From the NCBI RefSeq assembly GCF_000820025.1, contig NZ_CDBI01000046.1:2914-55495 (forward strand): a stretch of 52,582 nt of DNA. The letters run 5' to 3'. The notes under the pieces were generated by a model, which saw nothing but the letters and a program-made list of their open reading frames with translations, was not told the DNA's origin and made no database searches. A program made the translations under genes and the position numbers. Shown here piece after piece: positions 27,568 to 36,025 of the stretch; within the stretch, counting starts at the first letter, position 1; each line of letters starts with the position of its first letter. The DNA comes from Aeromonas popoffii. GTDB lineage: Bacteria; Pseudomonadota; Gammaproteobacteria; Enterobacterales; Aeromonadaceae.

Positions 27568-29124
27568 TTACTTGCCGACCACCAGGTCGCCCAAGTAGGG
27601 GAATACCATGACGTTGGCTACCGGTGCGATATCCACATTCTTCTTGGCGCCATAAGCTACGTTTTCCCAGTGAAGCGGCACATAAGTGGCATCTTCAACC
27701 AGTAATGCTTCAGCCTTTTTCAGCATCTCGGCACGCTTGGCCGGATCGGTCTCGGTGTTGGCATCCATCACCAGTTTGTCAACATCGGTGTTCGCGTTGC
27801 CTGCGCAGTTGTACTGGCCCATACCGGTCTTGGCATCTTTGGTAAAGGTCAGGAACTCAAACAGGTTGGCACTATCTTCGGTATCCGAATGCCAGCCGAT
27901 CAGCTGCATGTCAGCGGCGCACTTGTCAAACTCGGGCCAGTACTGAGCCACCGGCATGGTCTTCAGATCCACCTTGATATTGATCTTGGCCAGCATGGCA
28001 GAGACCGCCTGGGCAATCTTGACGTCGTTGACGTAGCGAGCAGCCGGGGAGATAAAGCTCACCTTGAAGCCATTCTCGTAACCGGCTTCCTTCATCAGTG
28101 CTTTCGCTTTAGCCAAGTCATATTGAGGGGTCAGGGCTTCATTGTGACCAACATAGCCTTTCGGGCTCAGTTGACCAGCCGCTGTACCAAAACCCTTGTT
28201 GATCTTCTCAACGATACCTTCCTGGTTGATGGCGTAGTTGATTGCCTGACGCACACGCTTGTCTTTCAGGGCCGGGTTGGTGTTCTGGTTGAGCTCGATG
28301 ATGATGATGCGGGTACCAGGCAGGCTTACCAGCTGGGTATCCTTACCATTTTTGACTCGCTCCAGATCGTTGGGGGCAACCGGATAGATAATATCCACAT
28401 CGCCACCCAGCAGGGCTGCAACACGGGTTGCATCTTCCTTGATCGGCACAACGGTCAGATTTTGGACGTTACCTTTGGAACTCTTGTCCCAGTAGTTAGC
28501 ATTACGGACGTAATCAAGTTTCACACCTTGCTCGCGAAACTTGACGGCAAAGGGACCGGTGCCAGACACATTGGTCGAGGCGAAGGAACTGCCGTTTTTG
28601 ACAATCTCAGCCTTGTCCTTACCATCGTTGGTTTTCCCGGTGTAGAACTTGGCGTCCATCGGGAAAAAATAGGTTGCTGTCTGTAGCACCAGTGGGAATG
28701 GCTTGGCAGTAATGAAGTCAACGGTGTGATCATCGATCTTCTTCACCTCAGTGATGGGCTCAAAGATCGCTTTGTAGTCGACAGAAGACTTCAAGCGGTC
28801 CATGGTCCATACCACATCATCGGCGGTGAACTCATTACCGGAGTGGAACTTGACCCCTTTACGCAAAAAGAAACGTATCGTCTTGTCATCGATGCGCTCA
28901 TATTTCTCGGCAAGACGCGGCTCGAACTGCATGTCCTGGGTGTAGCGCACCAAGGGATCGAACACCAGATGCGACATCTCCAGGGTCTGACCCGAGAGCT
29001 GCTCCTGCGGATCCATGGACGTTGCATCTGACGCTACGCCGACTTTGATATCAGCAGCTGAGACACCGAAGGCGAAACCGGCGGCAACCAGCGCCAGGGC
29101 AATTTTGGACAATCCTTTCTTCAT
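27568..29124 (-). CDS. Periplasmic peptide-binding protein (SBP family 5)
   Basis: A 518-residue exported solute-binding protein. Signal peptide MKKGLSKIALALVAAGFAFG ends at VSA, mature start ADIKVG. Family 5 features: DPQEQLSGQTLEMSHLVFDPL, FHSGNEFTADDVVWTMDR, and the C-terminal lobe with VRQAINYAINQE. A Cys pair (EFDKCAADM and QYNCAGNAN) resembles the disulfide of DppA-like proteins. The start at plus 29122-29124 has GGAGA five bases before it. Substrate probably peptides, but nickel, heme or other peptide-like ligands are possible. Confidence 0.93.
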   Translation of the reverse strand: MKKGLSKIALALVAAGFAFGVSAADIKVGVASDATSMDPQEQLSGQTLEMSHLVFDPLVRYTQDMQFEPRLAEKYERIDDKTIRFFLRKGVKFHSGNEFTADDVVWTMDRLKSSVDYKAIFEPITEVKKIDDHTVDFITAKPFPLVLQTATYFFPMDAKFYTGKTNDGKDKAEIVKNGSSFASTNVSGTGPFAVKFREQGVKLDYVRNANYWDKSSKGNVQNLTVVPIKEDATRVAALLGGDVDIIYPVAPNDLERVKNGKDTQLVSLPGTRIIIIELNQNTNPALKDKRVRQAINYAINQEGIVEKINKGFGTAAGQLSPKGYVGHNEALTPQYDLAKAKALMKEAGYENGFKVSFISPAARYVNDVKIAQAVSAMLAKINIKVDLKTMPVAQYWPEFDKCAADMQLIGWHSDTEDSANLFEFLTFTKDAKTGMGQYNCAGNANTDVDKLVMDANTETDPAKRAEMLKKAEALLVEDATYVPLHWENVAYGAKKNVDIAPVANVMVFPYLGDLVVGK

Positions 29125-29183
29125 CTTGTTCTCCATGCTTTTGGCTTTTTTATTGACAGACAAACCGGCGAGCTGGTGATTTC

Positions 29184-30908
29184 CTAGCTTGCGATTTCCA
29201 GCCCCTCGCGGGACATTCCCTTGAACTCCGGCATGAGGGAGATCAGCTTGCGGCTGTACTCATGCTCGGCATTGGTAAACAGTTTTTCGGTCTCGGCCAC
29301 TTCCACCAGATGGCCATGCTGCATCACGCCGATGCGATCGCACATCTGGCGGATCACCGGCAGATCGTGGCTGATGAACAGCATGGTGAGCCCAAGCTCC
29401 TGCTGCAGATCCTTGAGCAGGTTAAGGATCTGTGCCTGTACCGACACATCCAGCGCCGAGGTCGGCTCGTCGCAGATGAGGAAGCGCGGCCGGGTCGCCA
29501 GGGCACGGGCGATGGAGATGCGCTGACGCTGACCACCGGAGAACTCGTGGGGATATTTGACCCCGGCACCACGACCGAGCCCCACATGATCGAGCAGGTC
29601 GTTGACTATGCCCTCGATCTGGCTCTCACTGCCCGCCAGCTTATGGAAGCGGATGGGCTCGGCGATGATGTCACGCACCTTCATGCGCGGATTCATCGAG
29701 GAGTAAGGGTTCTGGAATACCATCTGCATCTGGCGACGCAGGGGGCGGCGCTCACGCTCACTCTTGAGAGCGGTGAGATCGATCCCCTCGAAGAAGATCT
29801 TGCCGGTATCGGGCGGATAGAGGCCTGTAATGGCACGGGCTATGGTGGATTTGCCGGAGCCCGACTCCCCTACCAGGCCGAAGGTCTCCCCTTCGAAGAT
29901 CTCGAAACTGATGTTGTTGCAGGCACGCACGTACTGGCGACGACTCGGGAAGATGGAGTCCTTGGTGACGAACTTCAGGTCCACGTTCTCCACCCGCAGC
30001 AGGGCCCCCTCATAGGTGCGCTCGTCCTGACTCTGGCCAAGCCAGTGGGTCTTGAGATCGATATTGGTATCCGGCGCGCTGGCATCCTCGATATAGGAGA
30101 CCAGCGGGAAACGTACCAGCTTGACGTCGGAGCGGGGCACTGCCGAGATGAGGCTGCGGGTATAAGGGTGATTGGGGTGACCCAGCACCTGTTCAGTGGT
30201 ACCGAACTCCACCAGATCGCCACGGTACATCACAGCCACCTTGTCAGTGACGTTGGAGACCACCCCCATGTCGTGGGTCACCAGCATGCAGCCCACCTGA
30301 CGCTCTTTGCAGAGGTTGCGGATGAGCTGGAGGATCTGATCCTGAATGGAGACGTCGAGGGCCGTGGTCGGTTCGTCGGCGATGATAAGCTCAGGATCGC
30401 ACGACAGCGCGATGGCAATGACCACCCGCTGACGCATGCCGCCGGAGAACTGGTGTGGATACTGCTTGATTCGCAGCTCGGGCTGCGGGATCCCGACCGC
30501 CCCCATCAGCTCGAGCGCCTTGGCAAAGGCCGCGTCGCGAGAGAGCTTGGTATTGGCAAGAATGGTCTCCACCAACTGCTGTTCAACCGTGAACAGCGGA
30601 TTGAGGGAGGTCATGGGATCCTGGAAGATGAAGCCGATACGGGAACCACGGATGGCCCGCATCTCGTTCTGGCTCTTGCCAGAGATGAGTTCGCCGTTGA
30701 GATAGATGTCACCACGGGCGATACGCCCCGGCGGGCTCAGCAGATCGATGACGGCATTGCCTATGGTGGATTTACCGGCGCCAGATTCGCCCACCACGCC
30801 GACGATCTCCCCTTTTTCGACACACAAGGAGAGATCTTTGACTGCGGCCAGCACGCCATAGCGGGAGGGATACTCGATCCGCAAGTTTTTCACTTCGAGC
30901 AAGGACAT
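29184..30908 (-). CDS. Fused double-ATPase ABC transporter subunit (DppD-DppF type)
   Basis: A 574-residue protein with two complete ABC domains. First: GESGAGKST, signature SGGMRQR, IADEPTTALD (about 35-240). Second: GESGSGKST, SGGQRQR, CDEPTSALD (about 325-540). Each is followed by an oligopeptide-type C-terminal extension. Fused ATPases like this (GsiA, YejF) serve two-permease peptide importers, so it energises the B and C permeases encoded downstream. Start at the ATG at plus 30906-30908 with GAGG ahead; a longer frame to 31022 has no ribosome site. Just past its stop is a 15-bp near-repeat of its last five codons. Confidence 0.93.
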   Translation of the reverse strand: MSLLEVKNLRIEYPSRYGVLAAVKDLSLCVEKGEIVGVVGESGAGKSTIGNAVIDLLSPPGRIARGDIYLNGELISGKSQNEMRAIRGSRIGFIFQDPMTSLNPLFTVEQQLVETILANTKLSRDAAFAKALELMGAVGIPQPELRIKQYPHQFSGGMRQRVVIAIALSCDPELIIADEPTTALDVSIQDQILQLIRNLCKERQVGCMLVTHDMGVVSNVTDKVAVMYRGDLVEFGTTEQVLGHPNHPYTRSLISAVPRSDVKLVRFPLVSYIEDASAPDTNIDLKTHWLGQSQDERTYEGALLRVENVDLKFVTKDSIFPSRRQYVRACNNISFEIFEGETFGLVGESGSGKSTIARAITGLYPPDTGKIFFEGIDLTALKSERERRPLRRQMQMVFQNPYSSMNPRMKVRDIIAEPIRFHKLAGSESQIEGIVNDLLDHVGLGRGAGVKYPHEFSGGQRQRISIARALATRPRFLICDEPTSALDVSVQAQILNLLKDLQQELGLTMLFISHDLPVIRQMCDRIGVMQHGHLVEVAETEKLFTNAEHEYSRKLISLMPEFKGMSREGLEIAS

Positions 30909-31022
30909 GTTTACCTCTGCGGGGGACATCCGTCCCAAAGAATTCGTCCGTAAATCGGCCGCAGATGCTGGCTGTGCCTGGAGTACTGATATTGAGTGCT
31001 TTAATGAGTAATAAACGCTCAA

Positions 31023-31420
31023 TCCATGAGGCAGCGAAACCAGCGATCCGGGCGGGTTTTTTGCATTTTTTTGGAATAACCCGCGAGTAAGTTAGACGGT
31101 TTGACCGCGACTGTAAATGATCGGGTTATACAATTTCGCAATACGTTGCTCAGCCAACGGCCATCATAGCAGTCCAAAATAACGATTTTTGTCTCATAAC
31201 AAGACTATGTGACTATTATCAGTACTTTTTACTGATTTTAATTTCAACAAAGACGCAACAGACGGAAATAATCACTATTAGAACAATAGCATTAAGCTTC
31301 GAATGAGTAGTGAATATTTATGTGAAATGATTTTTTAACGGCAGCATATGCCGATGAATGAAAAATAAACAGAGCTATATAGGGGGAATGCCAGACTGGC
31401 GATCCCCCTTACGAGGAGAT
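31023..31420. other. 398-bp AT-rich gap between the ABC operon and pgpA
   Basis: No supported gene. It should hold the promoter of the minus-strand ABC operon. A 7-bp hairpin ATCAGTA/TACTGAT lies at 31218-31236 with a 5-base loop, and an imperfect GGGGG/CCCCC hairpin at about 31382-31412 lies just after pgpA and may end it. I could not pick one convincing -35/-10 pair. Confidence 0.6.
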
Positions 31421-31915
31421 TTACCCCAGCCAGTATGCCAGTAATTGCATACAAAACAGGGCGAACAAACCGGCGATGAGATCGTCCAGCATGATGCCGA
31501 GTCCACCGTGAATGCGGCGATCAAACCAGGAGATGGGCCAGGGTTTGAACACATCGAACAGGCGGAACAGCACGAAGCCGGCCAACACCCACTCCCAGCC
31601 AGCCGGAGCGGCAATCATGGTGACGCCAAAGCCGATCACCTCGTCCCAGACAATGGCACCGTGATCCGGCATGCCGATGGCATCGGTAGCGCTCTGGCAG
31701 ATGCGAATGCCCACCACGAATCCCACTGCCAGCAGGGCGATGAACCAAGGCGTTGCCAGACCACTCACCAGCAGATAAAGCGGGATAGCCGCCAGCGTCC
31801 CCATGGTGCCCGGCGCCTTGGGAGAGAGGCCCGAGCCAAACCCCACCGCCAGCAAGTGCAGCGGATTCTTCAGGTTCAGCCTTTTCAGCTCCGGTCTTAT
31901 CATAAAAAAGGTCAT
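31421..31915 (-). CDS. pgpA: Phosphatidylglycerophosphatase A
   Basis: A 164-residue inner-membrane enzyme that dephosphorylates phosphatidylglycerol phosphate. The motifs HLLAVGFGSGLSPKAPGTMGTLAAIP, DHGAIVWDEVIG and the ending FKPWPISWFDRRIHGGLGIMLDDLIAG match PgpA. Four hydrophobic segments. Its ATG overlaps the thiL stop (ATGA, 31912-31915), so it is coupled to thiL. Confidence 0.96.
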   Translation of the reverse strand: MTFFMIRPELKRLNLKNPLHLLAVGFGSGLSPKAPGTMGTLAAIPLYLLVSGLATPWFIALLAVGFVVGIRICQSATDAIGMPDHGAIVWDEVIGFGVTMIAAPAGWEWVLAGFVLFRLFDVFKPWPISWFDRRIHGGLGIMLDDLIAGLFALFCMQLLAYWLG

Positions 31916-32871
31916 GCGAAGTGATCCCACCCTTTCAGTTGCAGTTCGAGCCCTTGCTCGCCTCTCAGGTAGTCGATACCCGGCTCGCCTGCCACGATGC
32001 GACCGATGCGGGTGAACTTGACGCCACAGTTGGCCAGCGCCGTATCCAGCGCCCCGCGATACTCCTGCGGCACGGTAAAGCAGAGCTCGTAGTCATCGCC
32101 ACCGGCCAGCGCCAGTTGCCAGGCATCCTGCTCGGGCACCGCATCCTGCAGCACGGGCGACAGGGGCAGCAGATCGAGATCGATCTGGGCCCGCACGCCG
32201 GATGCCTTGAGGATATGGCCGAGATCCGAGGAAAGTCCATCTGAAAGATCCAGCGCACTGCTCGCCAGCCCGCGCAGGGCTTGCCCTGCCAGAATGCGGG
32301 GATGGGGGTGGTCAAGCCGTGGCAGCACGGCAGCCAGCTGGTTCTCGTTGAGACTGCGCTTACCCAGCAGATGGGAAAGCGCCAGGGCGGCATCTCCCAG
32401 GGTGCCGGTGACATAGATGCCGTCACCGACCTTGGCACCGCGGCGCATCAGGGCGCGACCGGCGGGGACGGATCCCTTCACCGAGACGGTGATGGAGAGC
32501 GGGCCACGGGTCATGTCCCCGCCCACCAGCGCCACGTTGTAGTATTCGGCCAGCTCGAGAAAACCCTCGGCAAAACCGGCGACCCAGGGTTCGTTGATGG
32601 CGGGCAGCGTCAGTGCCAGCGACACCCAGCGCGGCTCGGCGCCCATGGCGGCGAGGTCGGACAAATTGACCGCCAGCGCCTTGTAGCCAAGATCCACCGG
32701 ATCCATGTCGGGGAGGAAGTGAACGCCGCTCACTAGCGTATCCGTGCTCACCGCCAGCTGAGTATCGGCGGGCAGGGTCAGCAGGGCGCAGTCATCTCCG
32801 GGGCCCATCACCACGTCCTTGCGGGCGTGGGGGACCTTGAAGTACTTATCAATCAGCTCAAATTCACCCAT
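31912..32871 (-). CDS. thiL: Thiamine-monophosphate kinase
   Basis: A 319-residue PurM-fold kinase that makes thiamine diphosphate from thiamine monophosphate. Motifs GDDCALL, STDTLVSGVHF, GGDMTRGPLS, DLSDGLSSDLGHI and GGDDYELCF are intact. The start (MGEFELIDKYF) aligns with E. coli ThiL, yet no Shine-Dalgarno is visible: the T tract of a hairpin ends five or six bases before the ATG. It overlaps pgpA by 4 bases. Confidence 0.96.
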   Translation of the reverse strand: MGEFELIDKYFKVPHARKDVVMGPGDDCALLTLPADTQLAVSTDTLVSGVHFLPDMDPVDLGYKALAVNLSDLAAMGAEPRWVSLALTLPAINEPWVAGFAEGFLELAEYYNVALVGGDMTRGPLSITVSVKGSVPAGRALMRRGAKVGDGIYVTGTLGDAALALSHLLGKRSLNENQLAAVLPRLDHPHPRILAGQALRGLASSALDLSDGLSSDLGHILKASGVRAQIDLDLLPLSPVLQDAVPEQDAWQLALAGGDDYELCFTVPQEYRGALDTALANCGVKFTRIGRIVAGEPGIDYLRGEQGLELQLKGWDHFA

Positions 32872-32873
32872 AC

Positions 32874-32901
32874 AGTAAAAAGCCAGCGGTTAGGCTGGCT
32901 C
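32874..32901 (-). terminator. Hairpin with T tract between nusB and thiL
   Basis: 7-bp stem AGCCAGC/GCTGGCT (32881-32887 with 32894-32900), 6-base loop, then TTTTT on the minus strand, directly before the thiL start. Terminator or attenuator inside the operon. Confidence 0.7.
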
Positions 32902-32928
32902 CTCTCTTAATGCTGACGGACAGCAGGA

Positions 32929-33342
32929 TCAACGCTTGGCCAGCGTCTTGATCACCTTGTCCAGTACACCGTTGACAAACTTGTGGCTGTCATCGGCAGC
33001 AAAGGCCTTGGCCAACTCGATCGCTTCGTTGATCACCACGCGCGGCGGCACATCATCACGACGGGTCAGCTCATAGGTCGCCAGACGCAGGATCGCCTTG
33101 TCCACCATGTCCACTTCTTCCAGCGGACGAGAGAGGAAAGGAGAAAACACCTTGTCCAGCTCGTTGCAGTGGAGGGCTACCCCGAACAGCAGATCGCGAA
33201 AATAGTTCAGGTCCACACCCTTGGTGTCCTGATCTATTTTGAACTGCTCTTCGATGTCGCCCACGTTGGCCCTGGTCATCTGCCACTGGTAGATGGCCTG
33301 GGTGGCGCAATGGCGGGCTTTACGGCGCTCGGACGGTTTCAA
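32929..33342 (-). CDS. nusB: Transcription antitermination factor NusB
   Basis: A 137-residue all-helical protein that binds boxA RNA with S10 in rRNA antitermination. [15 protein letters not shown] near the start and [28 protein letters not shown] near the end are the family signatures. ribH ends 14 bases upstream, the conserved ribH-nusB pairing. Confidence 0.97.
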   Translation of the reverse strand: MKPSERRKARHCATQAIYQWQMTRANVGDIEEQFKIDQDTKGVDLNYFRDLLFGVALHCNELDKVFSPFLSRPLEEVDMVDKAILRLATYELTRRDDVPPRVVINEAIELAKAFAADDSHKFVNGVLDKVIKTLAKR

Positions 33343-33356
33343 TGTACTTCTCCTCG

Positions 33357-33827
33357 TTACACGTCCAACTGTTTCAGGACGTTGATCATTTCGAGCGCGC
33401 TCAGTGCAGCCTCTGCACCCTTGTTACCCGCCTTGGTACCGGCGCGCTCGATGGCTTGTTCAATGTTTTCTGTGGTCAACACGCCGAAGGCAACCGGAAT
33501 TTCATATTCCATCATTACCTGGGCCATGCCCTTGCTGCTCTCGCTTGCCACCAGCTCGAAGTGATAGGTGCCGCCACGGATGACAGTGCCCAGCGCGACT
33601 ATGGCGTCGTATTGACCACTCTTGGCCAGCTTCTTGATAGCCAAGGGAATTTCGACGGCGCCCGGCACTCGTACCAGGGTAAGATTGCTGTCCTGGACTT
33701 GACCTTGACGCTTCAGTACGTCCACAGCACCGTCCACCAAGCTTTCGTTGATGAAGCTGTTGAAACGGGCAACGACAATAGCAACGCGCGCCTCAGGAGC
33801 GGCGATATTTCCTTCGATAACCTTCAT
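33357..33827 (-). CDS. ribH: 6,7-dimethyl-8-ribityllumazine synthase
   Basis: A 156-residue subunit of the icosahedral lumazine synthase that joins 5-amino-6-ribitylaminouracil with dihydroxybutanone phosphate. [27 protein letters not shown] (with the catalytic His) and FGVLTTEN are present. Start [15 protein letters not shown] at plus 33825-33827 as in relatives; the longer frame to 33905 has no support. An extended -10 promoter lies about 55 bp upstream. Confidence 0.97.
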   Translation of the reverse strand: MKVIEGNIAAPEARVAIVVARFNSFINESLVDGAVDVLKRQGQVQDSNLTLVRVPGAVEIPLAIKKLAKSGQYDAIVALGTVIRGGTYHFELVASESSKGMAQVMMEYEIPVAFGVLTTENIEQAIERAGTKAGNKGAEAALSALEMINVLKQLDV

Positions 33828-33879
33828 TGGAAATCCTGTATCTGTGCAATCAAAAGGGGCCGGAGTCAAAAGTGCGCAC

Positions 33880-33888
33880 ATTCTAGCA
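33880..33888 (-). promoter_or_regulatory. Extended -10 promoter for ribH-nusB-thiL-pgpA
   Basis: Minus-strand TGCTAGAAT (extended TGn plus -10 TAGAAT, plus 33880-33885). The -35 is poor. It lies 53 bp before the ribH ATG, in the gap that also contains the ribBA tail remnant. Confidence 0.45.
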
Positions 33889-33958
33889 CAACAGACCCAC
33901 GACAAAAACCACAGCCGCGATGGGCGGCCATGATCGCAATGTCATTCGGACGACGCGC

Positions 33959-34039
33959 TTATTCAGCGACGCATTCAACGACCTCCAGGCGGAAACCGCC
34001 TGAAGAGACGAGGGGATTTCTTGGACAAGTTCAGCCGCA
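33959..34039 (-). pseudogene. Degenerate duplicate of the ribBA 3' end
   Basis: Reading the minus strand from 34000, 13 codons give GGFRLEVVECVAE then TAA (33959-33961), against [16 protein letters not shown] at the true end of ribBA, exactly 107 bp upstream. DNA identity over the last 45 bp is about 80 percent. Weaker matches with small indels run to 34039 (ATTTCTT at 34016-34022, AGCCGCA at 34033-34039). There is no start codon or frame for the rest, so it is a tail remnant. Confidence 0.8.
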
Positions 34040-34065
34040 GGCGCTGAGCCAGCTACCGAACCCGC

Positions 34066-35175
34066 TTATTCCCCGACATACTCCACCACTTCCAGGCCGA
34101 AACCGCCGAGGGCATGGTATTTCTTCGGCGAGCTCAACAGCCGCATCTTGCCAACCCCCAGCGTCTTGAGGATCTGGGAACCCACGCCGACCCGACGCGA
34201 TGTGCCTTGCCACTTGGCCCCTTCCGGTGCCAGCCCCTTGTCAGCGGCTTCAAAGCCCTTGACCCGGGCCAGCAGCTCCTCGCCATGGGATTCCGCCCCC
34301 AGAATCACCAGCACCCCGCCCTCGCTGGCGATGCGGGCCATGGATTTGGGCAGCGGCCAGCTACGGGCAGCGTGACGGTCGGTCAGCAGCAGATCGCTCA
34401 GCACATCGTGCAGATGCACCCGCACCAGCGTCGGCTGGTCGGCCTGAATCTCACCCTTTTTCAGGGCAAAGTGCACCTGATTGTCGATGGTGTCGCGGAA
34501 GGTGATGAGATCGAACTCGCCAAACTCGGTGGGCAACTTGCACTCGGCCACTTTCTCCACCGTGGTCTCGTGCTGGTTGCGGTATTCGATAAGGTCGGCA
34601 ATGGTACCAAGCTTGATGCCGTGCTGCTCGGCGAAGATCTCCAAGTCAGGACGGCGCGCCATGGAGCCATCCTCGTTGAGGATCTCGACGATGACGGAAG
34701 CTGCCTCGTAACCGGCCAGCCGGGCCAGATCGCAGCCCGCCTCGGTGTGACCGGCACGGGTCAGCACGCCGCCATCCTGCGCCATCAGCGGGAAGATGTG
34801 GCCAGGCTGCACCAGATCGGCCGCCTTGGCATTGGGGGCAACCGCTGCCTGTACTGTGACGGCGCGATCGGCGGCGGAGATGCCAGTGGTCACCCCTTCG
34901 GCCGCTTCTATGGTGACGGTGAAGGCGGTCGAGAACTGGGCATTGTTGCGATCTACCATCAGCGGCAGCGCCAACTGCTTGCAGCGATCCCGGGTCAGGG
35001 TCAGGCAAATGAGACCACGGCCGTAACGGGCCATGAAGTTGATATCCTCCGGGCGGACACAGGAGGCGGCCATGATGAGGTCCCCTTCGTTCTCCCTGTC
35101 TTCGTCATCCATCAGGATCACCATCTTGCCAGCCTTGATATCGGCAATGATTTCCTGGGTTGTGCTCAGCGCCAT
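34066..35175 (-). CDS. ribBA: 3,4-dihydroxy-2-butanone 4-phosphate synthase with degenerate GTP cyclohydrolase II domain
   Basis: A 369-residue protein with RibBA domain layout. The N-terminal RibB domain (~1-200) keeps [11 protein letters not shown] (~23-33), the substrate loop and [10 protein letters not shown] (~140-149), so ribulose 5-phosphate to dihydroxybutanone phosphate should work. The C-terminal RibA-like domain (~205-369) lacks the three zinc cysteines of active GTP cyclohydrolase II: the matching stretch reads [18 protein letters not shown]. It is therefore probably monofunctional, and a separate ribA is expected elsewhere. A decayed copy of its 3' end follows it. Confidence 0.92.
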   Translation of the reverse strand: MALSTTQEIIADIKAGKMVILMDDEDRENEGDLIMAASCVRPEDINFMARYGRGLICLTLTRDRCKQLALPLMVDRNNAQFSTAFTVTIEAAEGVTTGISAADRAVTVQAAVAPNAKAADLVQPGHIFPLMAQDGGVLTRAGHTEAGCDLARLAGYEAASVIVEILNEDGSMARRPDLEIFAEQHGIKLGTIADLIEYRNQHETTVEKVAECKLPTEFGEFDLITFRDTIDNQVHFALKKGEIQADQPTLVRVHLHDVLSDLLLTDRHAARSWPLPKSMARIASEGGVLVILGAESHGEELLARVKGFEAADKGLAPEGAKWQGTSRRVGVGSQILKTLGVGKMRLLSSPKKYHALGGFGLEVVEYVGE

Positions 35176-35247
35176 AGGCTACTCCATCAACATGCTTCTG
35201 GGATTGAGCCTGCCGGCTCGGCTTGATACGGGATTATGTTGCTCTAG

Positions 35248-35267
35248 ATGGGGGCACAAGGCCCCAT
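35248..35267. repeat. Hairpin between ribE and ribBA
   Basis: ATGGGG/CCCCAT arms with an 8-base GC-containing loop in the 141-bp gap. No T tract; possibly mRNA processing or pausing. No FMN riboswitch consensus is visible in this gap. Confidence 0.4.
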
Positions 35268-35316
35268 TTCAATCGGAGCGGGATCACAGAAAACGGTTTT
35301 CCCGCGGCATAGGCCG

Positions 35317-35970
35317 TTACAGGAAGCCGGACTGGGCCAGTTTTTCCAACGTCAGGGACGATGATGCACTGTCATGGGCCTTGCCTTGCATCAGGCGCTC
35401 CAGATAGCGAGCTATCTGATCCACCTCGAGATTCACGCGATGACCCGGTTTCCAGCGGGCGATGGTGGTCTCTTGCGCCGTGTGGGGCACTATCGTCAGG
35501 CGGAACACATCCCCCTGCACGGCATTGACCGTCAGGCTGATGCCATCCACCGCAATCGAGCCTTTCTCGGCGATGTAGCGGGAGAGCTCGCCCGGCGCCT
35601 TGATCCAGTATTCGATGGCGCGGCCACTGCTGGACTTGCTCTTCACCTCCCCCACCCCGTCCACATGACCGGAGACCAGATGACCGCCCAAGCGGGAGGT
35701 CGGCATCAGCGCTTTCTCCAGATTGACGGGATCGCCCACCTTGGCCTTGGCAAAGCCGGTGCGCGACAGGGTCTCCAGCGACACGTCGGCGGTATAGCGC
35801 TGGTCACCCAGCGCAACCACGGTGAGGCAGACGCCATTGGTGGCGATGGAGTCACCCAGTTTGACATCGCTGAAATCGAGGCCAGGTGCGTGCACAGTGA
35901 GGGCCATATCCTCGCCTTGGCGACGCAGCTCGGTCAGGGTGCCCACCGCTTCGATAATTCCGGTAAACAT
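35317..35970 (-). CDS. ribE: Riboflavin synthase alpha chain
   Basis: A 217-residue enzyme that dismutates two lumazine molecules to riboflavin. Its internal duplication is visible: MFTGIIEAVGTL opens the first barrel and SGHVDGVGEV the second, with LSVNGVCLTV-like segments TNGVCLTVV and VDGISLTVN in each half. Start at plus 35968-35970 with AAGGTGA ahead. Lies between ribD and ribBA. Confidence 0.96.
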   Translation of the reverse strand: MFTGIIEAVGTLTELRRQGEDMALTVHAPGLDFSDVKLGDSIATNGVCLTVVALGDQRYTADVSLETLSRTGFAKAKVGDPVNLEKALMPTSRLGGHLVSGHVDGVGEVKSKSSSGRAIEYWIKAPGELSRYIAEKGSIAVDGISLTVNAVQGDVFRLTIVPHTAQETTIARWKPGHRVNLEVDQIARYLERLMQGKAHDSASSSLTLEKLAQSGFL

Positions 35971-35991
35971 GCAGATCACCTTGCTGATAAC

Positions 35992-36008
35992 GGGGCCACA
36001 CTGGCCCC
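35992..36008. repeat. GC-rich dyad between ribD and ribE
   Basis: GGGGCCA/TGGCCCC with a 3-base loop in the 55-bp ribD-ribE gap; no T tract. Confidence 0.45.
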
Positions 36009-36025
36009 CGATAAACATTGAGAAA

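Noticed and set aside
35176..35316. FMN riboswitch before ribBA
   Set aside because: The gap shows one GC hairpin but none of the conserved RFN-element segments, and it is short for a full aptamer plus expression platform.
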